NCBI GenBank assembly: GCA_030706685.1
Contig: JAUZOA010000020.1
Coordinates: forward strand, 1 to 64,000
Direction of reading: 5' to 3'
Source: Bacteroidota bacterium
GTDB lineage: Bacteria > Bacteroidota > Bacteroidia > Chitinophagales > Chitinophagaceae
DNA: 64,000 bases
In this document: positions 7,436 to 15,597 of the stretch, piece after piece
Numbering within the stretch: position 1 is the stretch's first letter
Layout: each line of letters starts with the position of its first letter
Position numbers and translations under genes: made by a program
Notes under the pieces: generated by a model
What the model saw: the letters and a program-made list of their open reading frames with translations, nothing else
Databases searched by the model: none
Told to the model about the DNA's origin: nothing

Positions 7436-8803
7436 TATCCAGCAACGGATGATATCCCTTTCTTCAGGCATCATATTGGTTTTATTATTCTGGGGCATTG
7501 TTTTGGTGATAACCACTCTTTGCATGATAAGGTCTTTTTTATTGACTATCTCCGCGGGTGTATCATATTTTACTCCATTGGGCGCCGCGGTATATACTTC
7601 ATCGGTTGGCCTGGAAGAATGACAGCGGGTACAACGTTGCTGAATGATGTTGTTTACTTCTGCAAAGCTTATTTTTTTACATTTTATAGTGGATGGTTGA
7701 GGCGCCGTCACATAAGCGACTGCCAGTAATAATAAAACCGATACAGGCATGATCCACACACTTAATTTTCCCTGCTCGCGCAGGTTGAGCCAATGTTTGA
7801 TGCCGGCGCTCCCAAGGGAGATAGCCGACAGCACTGCCCATTGATATTTATTGCTGAATGTGCTGGGAAAATGGTTGCTGACCATGACAAATAATACCGG
7901 CAACGTGAAATAGTTGTTATGTAAAGAACGGAACAAAGCTTTTTTTCCTTTCTCTGCATCGGGTAATTGTCCTTTTTTAGCCGCATTTACCATAGCTTTT
8001 TGCGAGGGGATGATAACAAAGAATACATTGGCGACCATCATACTTCCGATCATAGCGCCGAAGTGGATAAAAGCAGCCCGCCCGCTGAATACATGACTAT
8101 AGAAATAAGCAAAGCCAACTAATATAAGAACGCCTGTAAGCGTAAAAAACAGAGGTTTTTTCACCAATGGGGACCGGCAAAGGCCGTCATATATAAGCCA
8201 GGCGACAATAAATGAGCCGATGCTAATACTGATTGCCTGGATTGTATTCAGCTTTAACACGTGGGTATCAATGAGCATGGCCGAAGCATTGAAATAATAG
8301 AGGATAAACAACAGGGCAAGACCTGAAACCCATGTGAAATAAGCTTCATACTTGAACCAGTGAAGATTTTTGGGGATGATCTTTGGGGCTATCTTATATT
8401 TTTCCAGGTAATAGAATCCGCCACCATGCACGGCCCATAGATTCCCCGCTAATTCATCCCTGATATTATCGGTTCGGTTAAGCGCATTTTCCAGGAAAAC
8501 AAAATAAAAAGACGCTCCGATCCAGGCAATACCAAAAGTAATATGCATGACGCGCACAACGATATTGAGCCATTCCATAAGGTGCCCCTCATAAGGTGTG
8601 CCCTTAACCATAAAGTAGATACTGGCAATAATAGCGATGATCGTGAAAATGATCGCTGCATAGACCCAGCTTTGTATCAGCCCTGCCTTTTCGCGATTTT
8701 CTTCGTTATCATAATGATGCCTGGCCATGGCATGGATACGGTAAGTCATGATAATGAGCATGACGAGTATCACCAAAAATAATATGAGGAAGATGGTTGC
8801 CAT
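7409..8803 (-). CDS. puuD: Membrane urate hydroxylase PuuD with C-terminal cytochrome c domain
   Basis: The 464-residue protein has an N-terminal membrane domain of about eight helices (DUF989; MEWLNIVVRVMHITFGIAWIGASFYFVFLENALNR) and a C-terminal cytochrome c domain with heme motif CTRCH and a likely distal ligand in KTMPQNN. This is the architecture of PuuD, which oxidises urate to 5-hydroxyisourate and passes electrons to the respiratory chain instead of making H2O2. The ATG at 8803 is preferred over the upstream one at 8845 because the first helix follows directly. It is divergent from the other purine genes, whose products handle hydroxyisourate onward. Confidence 0.92.
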   Translation of the reverse strand: MATIFLILFLVILVMLIIMTYRIHAMARHHYDNEENREKAGLIQSWVYAAIIFTIIAIIASIYFMVKGTPYEGHLMEWLNIVVRVMHITFGIAWIGASFYFVFLENALNRTDNIRDELAGNLWAVHGGGFYYLEKYKIAPKIIPKNLHWFKYEAYFTWVSGLALLFILYYFNASAMLIDTHVLKLNTIQAISISIGSFIVAWLIYDGLCRSPLVKKPLFFTLTGVLILVGFAYFYSHVFSGRAAFIHFGAMIGSMMVANVFFVIIPSQKAMVNAAKKGQLPDAEKGKKALFRSLHNNYFTLPVLFVMVSNHFPSTFSNKYQWAVLSAISLGSAGIKHWLNLREQGKLSVWIMPVSVLLLLAVAYVTAPQPSTIKCKKISFAEVNNIIQQRCTRCHSSRPTDEVYTAAPNGVKYDTPAEIVNKKDLIMQRVVITKTMPQNNKTNMMPEERDIIRCWIEQGALTNQ

Positions 8804-8969
8804 AATTTTTGGAACAAGGATAACACAGATTGGATGGATAGACACAGATTTTATCCATCCTTATAAAGCAATGTAATTGATTTTTTACTGATTTTTTTTA
8901 CCTGCAGCAAAATGCGATAAATATCTGCCTGATCTGAGGGGTACTATGTTCTATTTGTTTTCTATTTTT

Positions 8970-9066
8970 ATGGAATAAGGAGCACAAAGAATATAAAGAG
9001 CCGCAAAGACCGCTGCGTTATGTTCTTTATGTAAAACTTAGTGACCTTTGTGTTTCCTGCGCTCAT
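8970..9066. repeat. Imperfect palindromic element between puuD and allB
   Basis: The left part (about 8970-9012: AGCACAAAGAATATAAAGAG, CCGCAAAG) is an imperfect reverse complement of the right part (about 9018-9066: TTCTTTATG, GTGACCTTTGTGTTTCCTGC). It occupies the divergent promoter region of puuD and allB and ends 14 bases before the allB start. The ACAAAG wording matches the repeats flanking the gene at 13637-14014. Confidence 0.6.
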
Positions 9067-9079
9067 AAAACGACTATTC

Positions 9080-10423
9080 ATGTTTGATGCTGCCATCATA
9101 AGCAATCGTGTCATTACTCCCGTGGGTATAAGAAAGGCAGTAGTATTGGTCAAAAATGGAATTATTGCAGACATTGTATCTGAATTACCCGGTGGCGATT
9201 TTCCTGTAAATAATGTTGCAGATAAAGTGCTGATGCCCGGGATAGTTGACCCACATGTTCATATCAATGAGCCGGGAAGAACTGACTGGGAAGGATTTGA
9301 TACAGCCACTAAGGCTGCTATTGCAGGCGGAATTACCACATTGGTGGATATGCCGCTGAATTCATCGCCGGTGACGACGACAGCCAAAGCGTTGGATGAA
9401 AAAATAAAAGCGGCAGGCGGGCAATTGCATACCCATTGCGGATTCTGGGGAGGCCTTATTCCGGGAAATAAAAATGAGATTGAACCTTTGATCCAAAAAG
9501 GAGTATTAGGTTTTAAAGCCTTTCTCACCCATTCAGGCATTGATGAATTTCCGAATGTGACGGAAGATGACCTGCGGAAAGCGATGCCTGTCATTGCAAA
9601 ACAGGATTTGCCTTTATTGGTTCATTGTGAACTAAGTGAGGAACCAGTGAACCGGAAATCAGGACCCGGGAGATCATATAGAGACTATGTTGCTTCACGA
9701 CCAAAAGAATGGGAGGACAAAGCAATAGCATTAATGATCCGGTTGTGCGAAGAATTTAAATGCCGGGTACATATTGTTCATTTATCGTCGGCTGATTCGG
9801 TTGAACAGATAGTAAAAGCCAAACAAAAGGGGTTGCCATTGACTGTAGAAACAGCGCAGCATTATTTATATTTTAACGCGGAAAATATTAAGGAGGGACA
9901 AACGCAATTCAAATGCGCACCGCCAATACGGGAAAAGGAGAATAATGATAAACTATGGCAGGCATTGAAGGAGGGCATCATTGATTTTGTGGCCACTGAT
10001 CATTCGCCATCGCCTCCGGCTATGAAAGAAATGGTTAGCGGCGATTTTATGAAGGCATGGGGTGGAATTTCTTCTATCCAGTTTGCATTGCCTGTATTGT
10101 GGACGGCGGCAAAACAACAGGGTTGTACTTTGAATGATGTGGCAAAATGGTTGTGTGAACGCCCTGCTATGTTACCTGGTTTGCAAAATAATAAGGGAAG
10201 GATCCATAAAGGGTACGATGCGGATTTAGTGGTTTGGGACCCGGAGAAAAATTTTATTGTCACAGAAAAGATCATCCATCATAAACATAAAATCACGCCG
10301 TATCTTAACGAAGAATTGTCAGGCAGGGTGGAGCAAACTTATTTGAAAGGAGAAAAAGTCTTTGATAGCGGGGAGTTTGTTTTAAATAGAGGCGATATTG
10401 TATTGCGGGAAAAGGGGCACTAA
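9080..10423 (+). CDS. allB: Allantoinase (dihydroorotase-family amidohydrolase)
   Basis: The 447-residue enzyme opens the allantoin ring to give allantoate. It shows the binuclear-metal amidohydrolase pattern: HVH in GIVDPHVHINEPG, a carbamylated-lysine site in GVLGFKAFLTHSG, His in LLVHCELSEE and VHIVHLSSADS, and the Asp site ATDHSPSP. The peptide NEPGRTDWEGF is characteristic of allantoinases rather than dihydroorotases. The ATG at 9080 (MFDAAIISNRV) is chosen because the longer frame from 9041 reads through repeat sequence. It leads the rightward purine operon and precedes allC by 81 bases. Confidence 0.93.
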   Translation: MFDAAIISNRVITPVGIRKAVVLVKNGIIADIVSELPGGDFPVNNVADKVLMPGIVDPHVHINEPGRTDWEGFDTATKAAIAGGITTLVDMPLNSSPVTTTAKALDEKIKAAGGQLHTHCGFWGGLIPGNKNEIEPLIQKGVLGFKAFLTHSGIDEFPNVTEDDLRKAMPVIAKQDLPLLVHCELSEEPVNRKSGPGRSYRDYVASRPKEWEDKAIALMIRLCEEFKCRVHIVHLSSADSVEQIVKAKQKGLPLTVETAQHYLYFNAENIKEGQTQFKCAPPIREKENNDKLWQALKEGIIDFVATDHSPSPPAMKEMVSGDFMKAWGGISSIQFALPVLWTAAKQQGCTLNDVAKWLCERPAMLPGLQNNKGRIHKGYDADLVVWDPEKNFIVTEKIIHHKHKITPYLNEELSGRVEQTYLKGEKVFDSGEFVLNRGDIVLREKGH

Positions 10424-10504
10424 GAACCAACATTGTGTTCTCCGTGATCCCTGGTATTTTTTGTGCTACTTCTACGTTAAAAAAAATCTTTAGCTTACTG
10501 ATAT

Positions 10505-11758
10505 ATGAGCGATCACTTAACAAGGGCTGAAAAGGTATTGCAACGGATCAATGAACTCGCTTCTGTCAGCGAGGACGATGGTTGCATTACCCGTACCTAT
10601 GGCACCCGGGCATTTATTGAAGGAAGGAATAAAGTGGAACAATGGATGAAGCAGGCAGGATTGCAAACAAGAACAGATAATATCGGAAATATAAGAGGCC
10701 GGTTATTATCGGGAAATGCGGATGCCAAAACCTTTGTTATCGCATCACATATTGATACTGTTATCAATGCGGGTAAGTTTGATGGCCCGTTGGGCGTATT
10801 GGCGGGTCTCGATCTTATTGAGCAAATCATCCGGTCGAAAACAGAAATACCTTTTCATGTTGAATTGATAGCTTTTTGTGATGAAGAGGGTTGCCGCTTT
10901 CATACTACTTATCTTGGAAGTAAAGCAGTTGCGGGTTCATTTGATAAACAGTTGTCCGATAAGAGAGATGCAGCGGGTATTTCCCTCGGGGAAGTGATCA
11001 AACAGAACGGAGGCGATGTAAATAACCTCAGTAAAGATGCGATTGCAAAAGAGGATTGGTTAGGTTATTTTGAAATCCATATCGAGCAGGGGCCGGTGCT
11101 GTATGAAAGAAATATTCCGGTGGGAGTTGTGACAGCAATTGCCGCCCAATGCAGGATAGAATTAATATTTACAGGGGAAGCCGGTCATGCGGGAACTGTG
11201 CCGATGGATATGCGTAAAGACGCATTAGCCTGTGCGGCAGAGTTTATTTTAGAAACGGAAAAATTTGCAATAACCGGCAAAAAAAAACTGGTTGCTACCA
11301 TTGGCAAACTTCATATAATAAACCCGGCAAGCAATGTTATCCCGGGCCAGGTGATCTGCAGCCTGGATATAAGAAGCGAAGATGAAAATATTCTATCATC
11401 ATCCTGCCTGGCAATTAAGGAAATGGCTGAAAACATCTGTAAGAAAAGAGGGATTAATCTGAAATGGGGTCTTATACAGCAGACAAAACCGGCAATCTGC
11501 GACAAGGGAATGAATAAATTACTGGTTCAGTCTATAAAAGAAGCCGGTTTTGACCCTGTAGAATTGGTAAGTGGGGCGGGGCATGATGCAGTGCCGGTTT
11601 CTGAAGTATCGCCGGTAGCCATGCTGTTTGTCAGGTGCTTCAAGGGAATCAGTCATAACCCGCTGGAAGAAGTTGAACTAAAAGATATAGCTGCGGCTAT
11701 TAAAGTTTCTGATAACTTTATTCAACAATTGGTAAAATATAAGCCACCAGTCAGATGA
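10505..11758 (+). CDS. allC: Allantoate amidohydrolase (M20 family)
   Basis: The 417-residue protein is an M20-type metallohydrolase of the allantoate deiminase/N-carbamoylase group. Visible metal-site motifs are SHIDTV, DGPLGVLAG, FCDEEGCRF and the HIEQGPVLYE segment, with the dimerisation-domain motif AGHAGTVPMDMRKDA and a late SGAGHDA. In the pathway it converts allantoate to ureidoglycine, CO2 and ammonia. Its place between allantoinase and ureidoglycine aminohydrolase supports allantoate as substrate; by sequence alone ureidoglycolate amidohydrolase or beta-ureidopropionase would be alternatives. Confidence 0.9.
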   Translation: MSDHLTRAEKVLQRINELASVSEDDGCITRTYGTRAFIEGRNKVEQWMKQAGLQTRTDNIGNIRGRLLSGNADAKTFVIASHIDTVINAGKFDGPLGVLAGLDLIEQIIRSKTEIPFHVELIAFCDEEGCRFHTTYLGSKAVAGSFDKQLSDKRDAAGISLGEVIKQNGGDVNNLSKDAIAKEDWLGYFEIHIEQGPVLYERNIPVGVVTAIAAQCRIELIFTGEAGHAGTVPMDMRKDALACAAEFILETEKFAITGKKKLVATIGKLHIINPASNVIPGQVICSLDIRSEDENILSSSCLAIKEMAENICKKRGINLKWGLIQQTKPAICDKGMNKLLVQSIKEAGFDPVELVSGAGHDAVPVSEVSPVAMLFVRCFKGISHNPLEEVELKDIAAAIKVSDNFIQQLVKYKPPVR

Positions 11759-11797
11759 ATCAATACCAATTTGATTCGTGGCAAAAAATCTAATAAT

Positions 11798-12550
11798 ATG
11801 GAAATATCCGCTTTAACAAGAAGTGTAGTAAAAAGAAATCATGCCGTCATTGCTCCTGATGGGTATGTTAACAGCAATATCGCTGGTTGGAAAAATTGTT
11901 CCGCGAATGTTATTATCAATGAAGCTATGGGAGCTAATTTCTGCCAGATACTCACCACGATGAATAAAGACGGTGAAATAATGGGAGTAACGCAGGCATC
12001 GGAAATATTTTTTTATGTCGTCAGGGGAAAATGCAATGCCAATGCGGGCGGGGGTGAAAAGGAATTATCGAAAGGCCATTATGTATACGTACCTGTTGAG
12101 ACAGCTTACCAGTTTAACTGCGAAGAAGAAGGCACACAAGTGCTCAGTTTTCATAAAGTATATGAACATCTTCCCGGTGGTTATTCTCCTCCTCCCCCGG
12201 TGATCTTTGACAGAGCGGGAGGCATTGATGGCAACACTTATCTTGGCGACCCGGCTTTACGATTGCAGGTGTTATTGCCGGATAAACCGGCATTTGATAT
12301 GGCTGTTAATATTTTTACCTATGATCCGGGAGGCCATCTTCCTTTCGTGGAGACGCATATTATGGAACATGGGTTATTGTACCTGCAAGGCCAGGGTATA
12401 TACATGCTGGATCATGAATGGTACCCGGTTAAACAAGGCGATTCCATCTGGATGGCGCCTTTTTGCCAGCAATGGTTCACTGCTATGGGTAAAGAACCGG
12501 CAGTGTATATTTATTATAAGAATGTGAATCGTTTTCCAACAACAGTATAA
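11798..12550 (+). CDS. allE: (S)-ureidoglycine aminohydrolase, bicupin
   Basis: The 250-residue protein has two cupin halves. The second carries the Mn-site pattern (VETHIMEHGLLYLQGQGIYMLD ... WYPVKQGDSIWMAPFCQQWF), which is highly typical of AllE/YlbA. It hydrolyses (S)-ureidoglycine to (S)-ureidoglycolate and ammonia. The ATG at 11798 is chosen over an upstream TTG in frame. It follows allC by 39 bases. No ureidoglycolate lyase (AllA), amidohydrolase or dehydrogenase is recognised next to it, so the fate of ureidoglycolate is not explained by known genes here. Confidence 0.93.
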   Translation: MEISALTRSVVKRNHAVIAPDGYVNSNIAGWKNCSANVIINEAMGANFCQILTTMNKDGEIMGVTQASEIFFYVVRGKCNANAGGGEKELSKGHYVYVPVETAYQFNCEEEGTQVLSFHKVYEHLPGGYSPPPPVIFDRAGGIDGNTYLGDPALRLQVLLPDKPAFDMAVNIFTYDPGGHLPFVETHIMEHGLLYLQGQGIYMLDHEWYPVKQGDSIWMAPFCQQWFTAMGKEPAVYIYYKNVNRFPTTV

Positions 12551-12615
12551 TGGTGAGTGGTGAGTAGTCAGTGGCGAGTGAGCTAAATTCATAACTGACT
12601 ACTCACCACTCACCA
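12551..12615. repeat. Perfect 22-bp inverted repeat between allE and uraD
   Basis: Bases 12551-12572 (starting TGGTGAGTGGTGAGTAGTC) and 12594-12615 are exact reverse complements separated by 21 bases. The right arm continues into another GTGAGTGG-type unit. It begins directly after the allE stop and ends 9 bases before the uraD ATG. The hairpin has no U-tract, so it is not an ordinary terminator; it could stabilise the mRNA 3' end or affect uraD translation. Confidence 0.9.
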
Positions 12616-12624
12616 CTCACCAGT

Positions 12625-13131
12625 ATGACTCTGCACGAACTCAATACATTGTCTCCGCAACGGCTCAGGGAAGAATTGACCAAATGTTGTGGTTCATCTG
12701 GATGGGTAACCAGGATGCTGGTTTTTTTTCCTGCTGATGACCTCGTGGAACTTTTGGAAGATGCCGAAGAACAATGGTATCAATGCAATGAAGAAGAGTG
12801 GAAAGAAGCATTTGCTCATCATCCCAGGATCGGGGATGTGGAATCGCTGAAGAAAAAATTTGCGTCCACAGCAGAATGGGCATCGGGAGAACAAAGCGGT
12901 GTCAATAGTGCTTCTACAGAAACGATTAAAGCACTGGCAAAAGGCAATCTTGAATACGAAAAAAAATTCGGTTATATCTTTATTGTGTGTGCTACGGGAA
13001 AGTCGGCCAAAGAAATGCTGGAGATATTGCAATCAAGATTGCGGAATGACCCAAAAGATGAAATAAATATTGCGGCAGAGGAACAAAATAAAATAACCCA
13101 ACTGAGATTAGAAAAACTATTAAATGATTAA
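12625..13131 (+). CDS. uraD: OHCU decarboxylase
   Basis: The 168-residue all-helical protein matches 2-oxo-4-hydroxy-4-carboxy-5-ureidoimidazoline decarboxylase. It has the catalytic-His segment FAHHPRIGDVESLKKKF, EQSGV, the GYIFIVCATGKSAKEMLEILQSRL block and the tail EQNKITQLRLEKLL. It makes (S)-allantoin stereospecifically, downstream of the hydroxyisourate hydrolase encoded next. Length is normal for the family. The ATG lies 9 bases after the right arm of the hairpin. Confidence 0.94.
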   Translation: MTLHELNTLSPQRLREELTKCCGSSGWVTRMLVFFPADDLVELLEDAEEQWYQCNEEEWKEAFAHHPRIGDVESLKKKFASTAEWASGEQSGVNSASTETIKALAKGNLEYEKKFGYIFIVCATGKSAKEMLEILQSRLRNDPKDEINIAAEEQNKITQLRLEKLLND

Positions 13132-13218
13132 TACGCAGATTTCAAGCTTAGTTTTATTTAACTAATAAAAACGAATCCTGTTTCCCTCTCCCGGGAGATG
13201 GATCAGGGACGAGGTCTT

Positions 13219-13557
13219 ATGAGCCAGCTTACCACGCATATACTGGATACTTCCAAAGGCAAACCCGCCAATGGGATACCTGTTGTTCTATGCAGGTATT
13301 CTGCCAATAAATGGAAAGAAATTGCCAGGGGAGTTACCGATGAAGATGGCAGGATAACTGATCTGTTGGCTAAGACGAAGACCCTGGAACTTGGCACTTA
13401 TAAACTTCGCTTTGAAGTTCACCATTATTTTGCCCGGCATTCTATTCAAACCCTTTACCCCTACATAGAGATTGTTTTCCAGGTAACAACCGGGGAGCAT
13501 TATCATATTCCTCTTCTTTTAAATCCATTTGGATATTCTACGTACAGGGGTTCCTGA
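13219..13557 (+). CDS. uraH: 5-hydroxyisourate hydrolase (transthyretin-like)
   Basis: The 112-residue protein is a canonical transthyretin-related HIU hydrolase. It starts MSQLTTHILDTSKGKPANGIPV with the active-site His of THILDTS. It contains the RFEVHHYFA region and YPYIEIVFQV, and ends in the diagnostic YRGS tetrapeptide. It converts 5-hydroxyisourate from PuuD to OHCU. ATG 13219 is chosen over the in-frame ATG at 13198 because the family starts here. It follows uraD by 87 bases and is followed immediately by the repeat-flanked nuclease gene. Confidence 0.95.
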   Translation: MSQLTTHILDTSKGKPANGIPVVLCRYSANKWKEIARGVTDEDGRITDLLAKTKTLELGTYKLRFEVHHYFARHSIQTLYPYIEIVFQVTTGEHYHIPLLLNPFGYSTYRGS

Positions 13558-13560
13558 CAT

Positions 13561-14084
13561 TTTCTTAAGGAACACAACGGACACAAAGAAGACACAAAGG
13601 ACACAGCGAAATTCATTTTATTTAAATAAGCAAGACATGGATGAAGAAGGGATAATCAGAATTATTCTTGACGAGGCGTTCAGCGTTCATAAAGCGATTG
13701 GCCCGGGGATGCTTGAAAATGTTTACAAAACTTGTTTGGCTTACAGGCTCAGGCAAAAAGGTCTTTATGTAGAAACAGAAAAGCCGGTTCCTGTTATCTT
13801 TGAAGAAATAAAGATGGAATGTGGTTATAGAGCAGACTTCGTAATAGAAAAGAAAATAATAGTCGAAACAAAAAACATTGATGGTATTGCGGACATCCAT
13901 ATCGCCCAGTTACTGACTTACCTTAGATTTCTAAGGCTTAGACATGGCCTGATCTTAAATTTTAAAACTGTATTAATGAAAAACGGAATTAAAAGAGTAT
14001 TAAATAGATTTTGAACGACAATTCATTCTGTCAAACTTCTTTGTGAACTTTGTGTTTTCTTTGTGTCCTTCGTGCTCATAAATC
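13561..14084. mobile_element. Putative repeat-flanked cassette carrying a GxxExxY gene
   Basis: Left flank 13561-13615 and right flank about 14034-14084 are reverse complements of one another over roughly 35-45 bases. Both contain the core GGACACAAAGAARACACAAA. The only gene between them is the PD-(D/E)XK-like ORF at 13637-14014. The unit of about 525 bases sits between uraH and the aldolase gene of the purine island and looks inserted there. No transposase is present, and no target duplication was established. Confidence 0.5.
13637..14014 (+). CDS. GxxExxY protein, PD-(D/E)XK nuclease-like
   Basis: The 125-residue protein shows the namesake motif GPGMLENVYKTCLAY (GxxExxY) and a later nuclease-like core CGYRADFVIEKKIIVETKNID, with Asp then Glu-x-Lys as in PD-(D/E)XK enzymes. 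It closes with AQLLTYLRFLRLRHGLILNF. The family is widespread in bacteria and its biochemical role is not established to my knowledge. The ATG at 13637 is chosen because the longer frame from 13529 runs through the flanking ACAAAG repeats. It is unrelated to purine breakdown, lies in that operon's path, and is enclosed by inverted repeats. Confidence 0.9.
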   Translation: MDEEGIIRIILDEAFSVHKAIGPGMLENVYKTCLAYRLRQKGLYVETEKPVPVIFEEIKMECGYRADFVIEKKIIVETKNIDGIADIHIAQLLTYLRFLRLRHGLILNFKTVLMKNGIKRVLNRF

Positions 14085-14098
14085 TAACACTGAATAGT

Positions 14099-15547
14099 AT
14101 GAATTTCTCCATCCCCGATAACGAAAAAGAAGCCCTGCTCAGCTCATTAAAGACCGCTAATCTTAGATTCCAGGGAATTTATCCCGGAGATAGGCCCGAT
14201 CGCCAGCCAGTGCATACAGTATATGGCGGCGCTAACTTATTCAAATCAGATACCTGTGTGAAGATGGGTGATATAGCGCTGAAAAGTTTGCAGACCTATT
14301 CCCCCGATTTTGTCACACTGGCCAAAGTGCTTAAGCTGCAAGGGCATGACGCTCTTCCTGACCCCGAAAAAAAATCCGATCATCAGCGGGTTGAAAAAAT
14401 GGTAAAGAAATTAGACAAGATGAGTGAGAAGGAAAGAAAAAAAGAAGCAGCCTGGCTTTCTTATTCTGTTTATCATAAGATCCTTCAAAAATTAAAAACG
14501 GAACCAGTAGAAGATTTCCGGATTGACTTTGAAGACGGATTTGGAAACCGCCCCGACGAGGAAGAAGACGCTACAGCCGTCAATGCAGCCGGTGAGCTGG
14601 CCGCAGGAATGAAAAATAAAACGATCTCTCCTTTTATTGGTATACGTATCAAACCCTTTACAGAAGATTTAAAATATCGCGGAGTAAGAACACTGGATAT
14701 TTTTCTTACCACATTGCTGGAAAAGACAAAAGGAAAGCTGCCTGATAATTTTGTTGTCATGCTGCCAAAGGTGACAATACCTGAGCAGGTAATTACGTTG
14801 GCTCGCTTATTCGAGATTATTGAAAAGAAAAACAATTTAGTTCCTGGTACCCTGAAGATGGAAACCATGGTAGAAGCTACGCAGATCATCATGGATGAGG
14901 AAGGAAGAAACCCTTTGATGCGCATTATACGGGCAAGCGGGGGAAGATGTATCGCTGCTCATTTTGGAACATACGATTATACAGCTTCCTGCGGCATTAC
15001 TGCCAAATACCAGACTATGGGTCACCCGGTTTGTGATTTTGCCCATCACATGACCAAAGTAGCACTGGGAGGAACAGGAATATTTTTATCCGATGGTGCA
15101 ACGAATGTAATGCCGGTAGCGCCACATCGGGGAAAAAAATTGACCGGGCAGCAACTCAAAGAGAACCGGAGATCAGTTCATCATGCCTGGCAGACCGGGT
15201 ATCATCACACGATGCATTCACTCATCAATGGATTTTACCAGGGATGGGATCTTAACCCCGCACAATTGCCCATGCGCTATGCGGCCACGTATAATTTCTT
15301 TTTAAGCAGTTATGAAGATGCTGTATATCGTTTGAAAACATTTGTTGACCGGGCTGCCATCTCCACGCTTACCGGAGATATATTTGATGATGCTGCGACA
15401 GGCCAGGGATTGTTGAATTTCTTTTTGAAAGCTTTAAACTGCGGGGCTATCACAGAAGAGGAAGCATTGGTTACCGGGTTAACTTTAGATGAAATACGAA
15501 GCCGGTCTTTTTACAAGATCCTGCAGGGAAGAAGAGGCGGGAAATAA
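14099..15547 (+). CDS. Aldolase/malate-synthase-like TIM-barrel protein (DUF6986 type)
   Basis: The 482-residue protein resembles the HpcH/HpaI-CitE-malate synthase superfamily. It has an acidic metal motif DFEDGFGNRPDEEED near residue 143, a second metal-ligand motif LKMETMVEATQ near 254, and HFGTYDYTASCGI near 295. It continues with a long helical C-terminus unlike short aldolases. Homologues are annotated as DUF6986 or aldolase. Its place in the ureide pathway suggests that it consumes glyoxylate, perhaps by condensation with an acyl-CoA or 2-oxoacid; this is inferred from position and fold only. The ATG follows the right flank of the repeat cassette by about 15 bases. Confidence 0.7.
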   Translation: MNFSIPDNEKEALLSSLKTANLRFQGIYPGDRPDRQPVHTVYGGANLFKSDTCVKMGDIALKSLQTYSPDFVTLAKVLKLQGHDALPDPEKKSDHQRVEKMVKKLDKMSEKERKKEAAWLSYSVYHKILQKLKTEPVEDFRIDFEDGFGNRPDEEEDATAVNAAGELAAGMKNKTISPFIGIRIKPFTEDLKYRGVRTLDIFLTTLLEKTKGKLPDNFVVMLPKVTIPEQVITLARLFEIIEKKNNLVPGTLKMETMVEATQIIMDEEGRNPLMRIIRASGGRCIAAHFGTYDYTASCGITAKYQTMGHPVCDFAHHMTKVALGGTGIFLSDGATNVMPVAPHRGKKLTGQQLKENRRSVHHAWQTGYHHTMHSLINGFYQGWDLNPAQLPMRYAATYNFFLSSYEDAVYRLKTFVDRAAISTLTGDIFDDAATGQGLLNFFLKALNCGAITEEEALVTGLTLDEIRSRSFYKILQGRRGGK

Positions 15548-15597
15548 GCTGTTAGCATTTAGCAATCAGCTCTAAATTTACATTCAAAATTCCTTAC

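Noticed and set aside
12551-12622. Rho-independent terminator between allE and uraD
   Set aside because: Strong stem but no U-tract, and it lies inside an evident operon.
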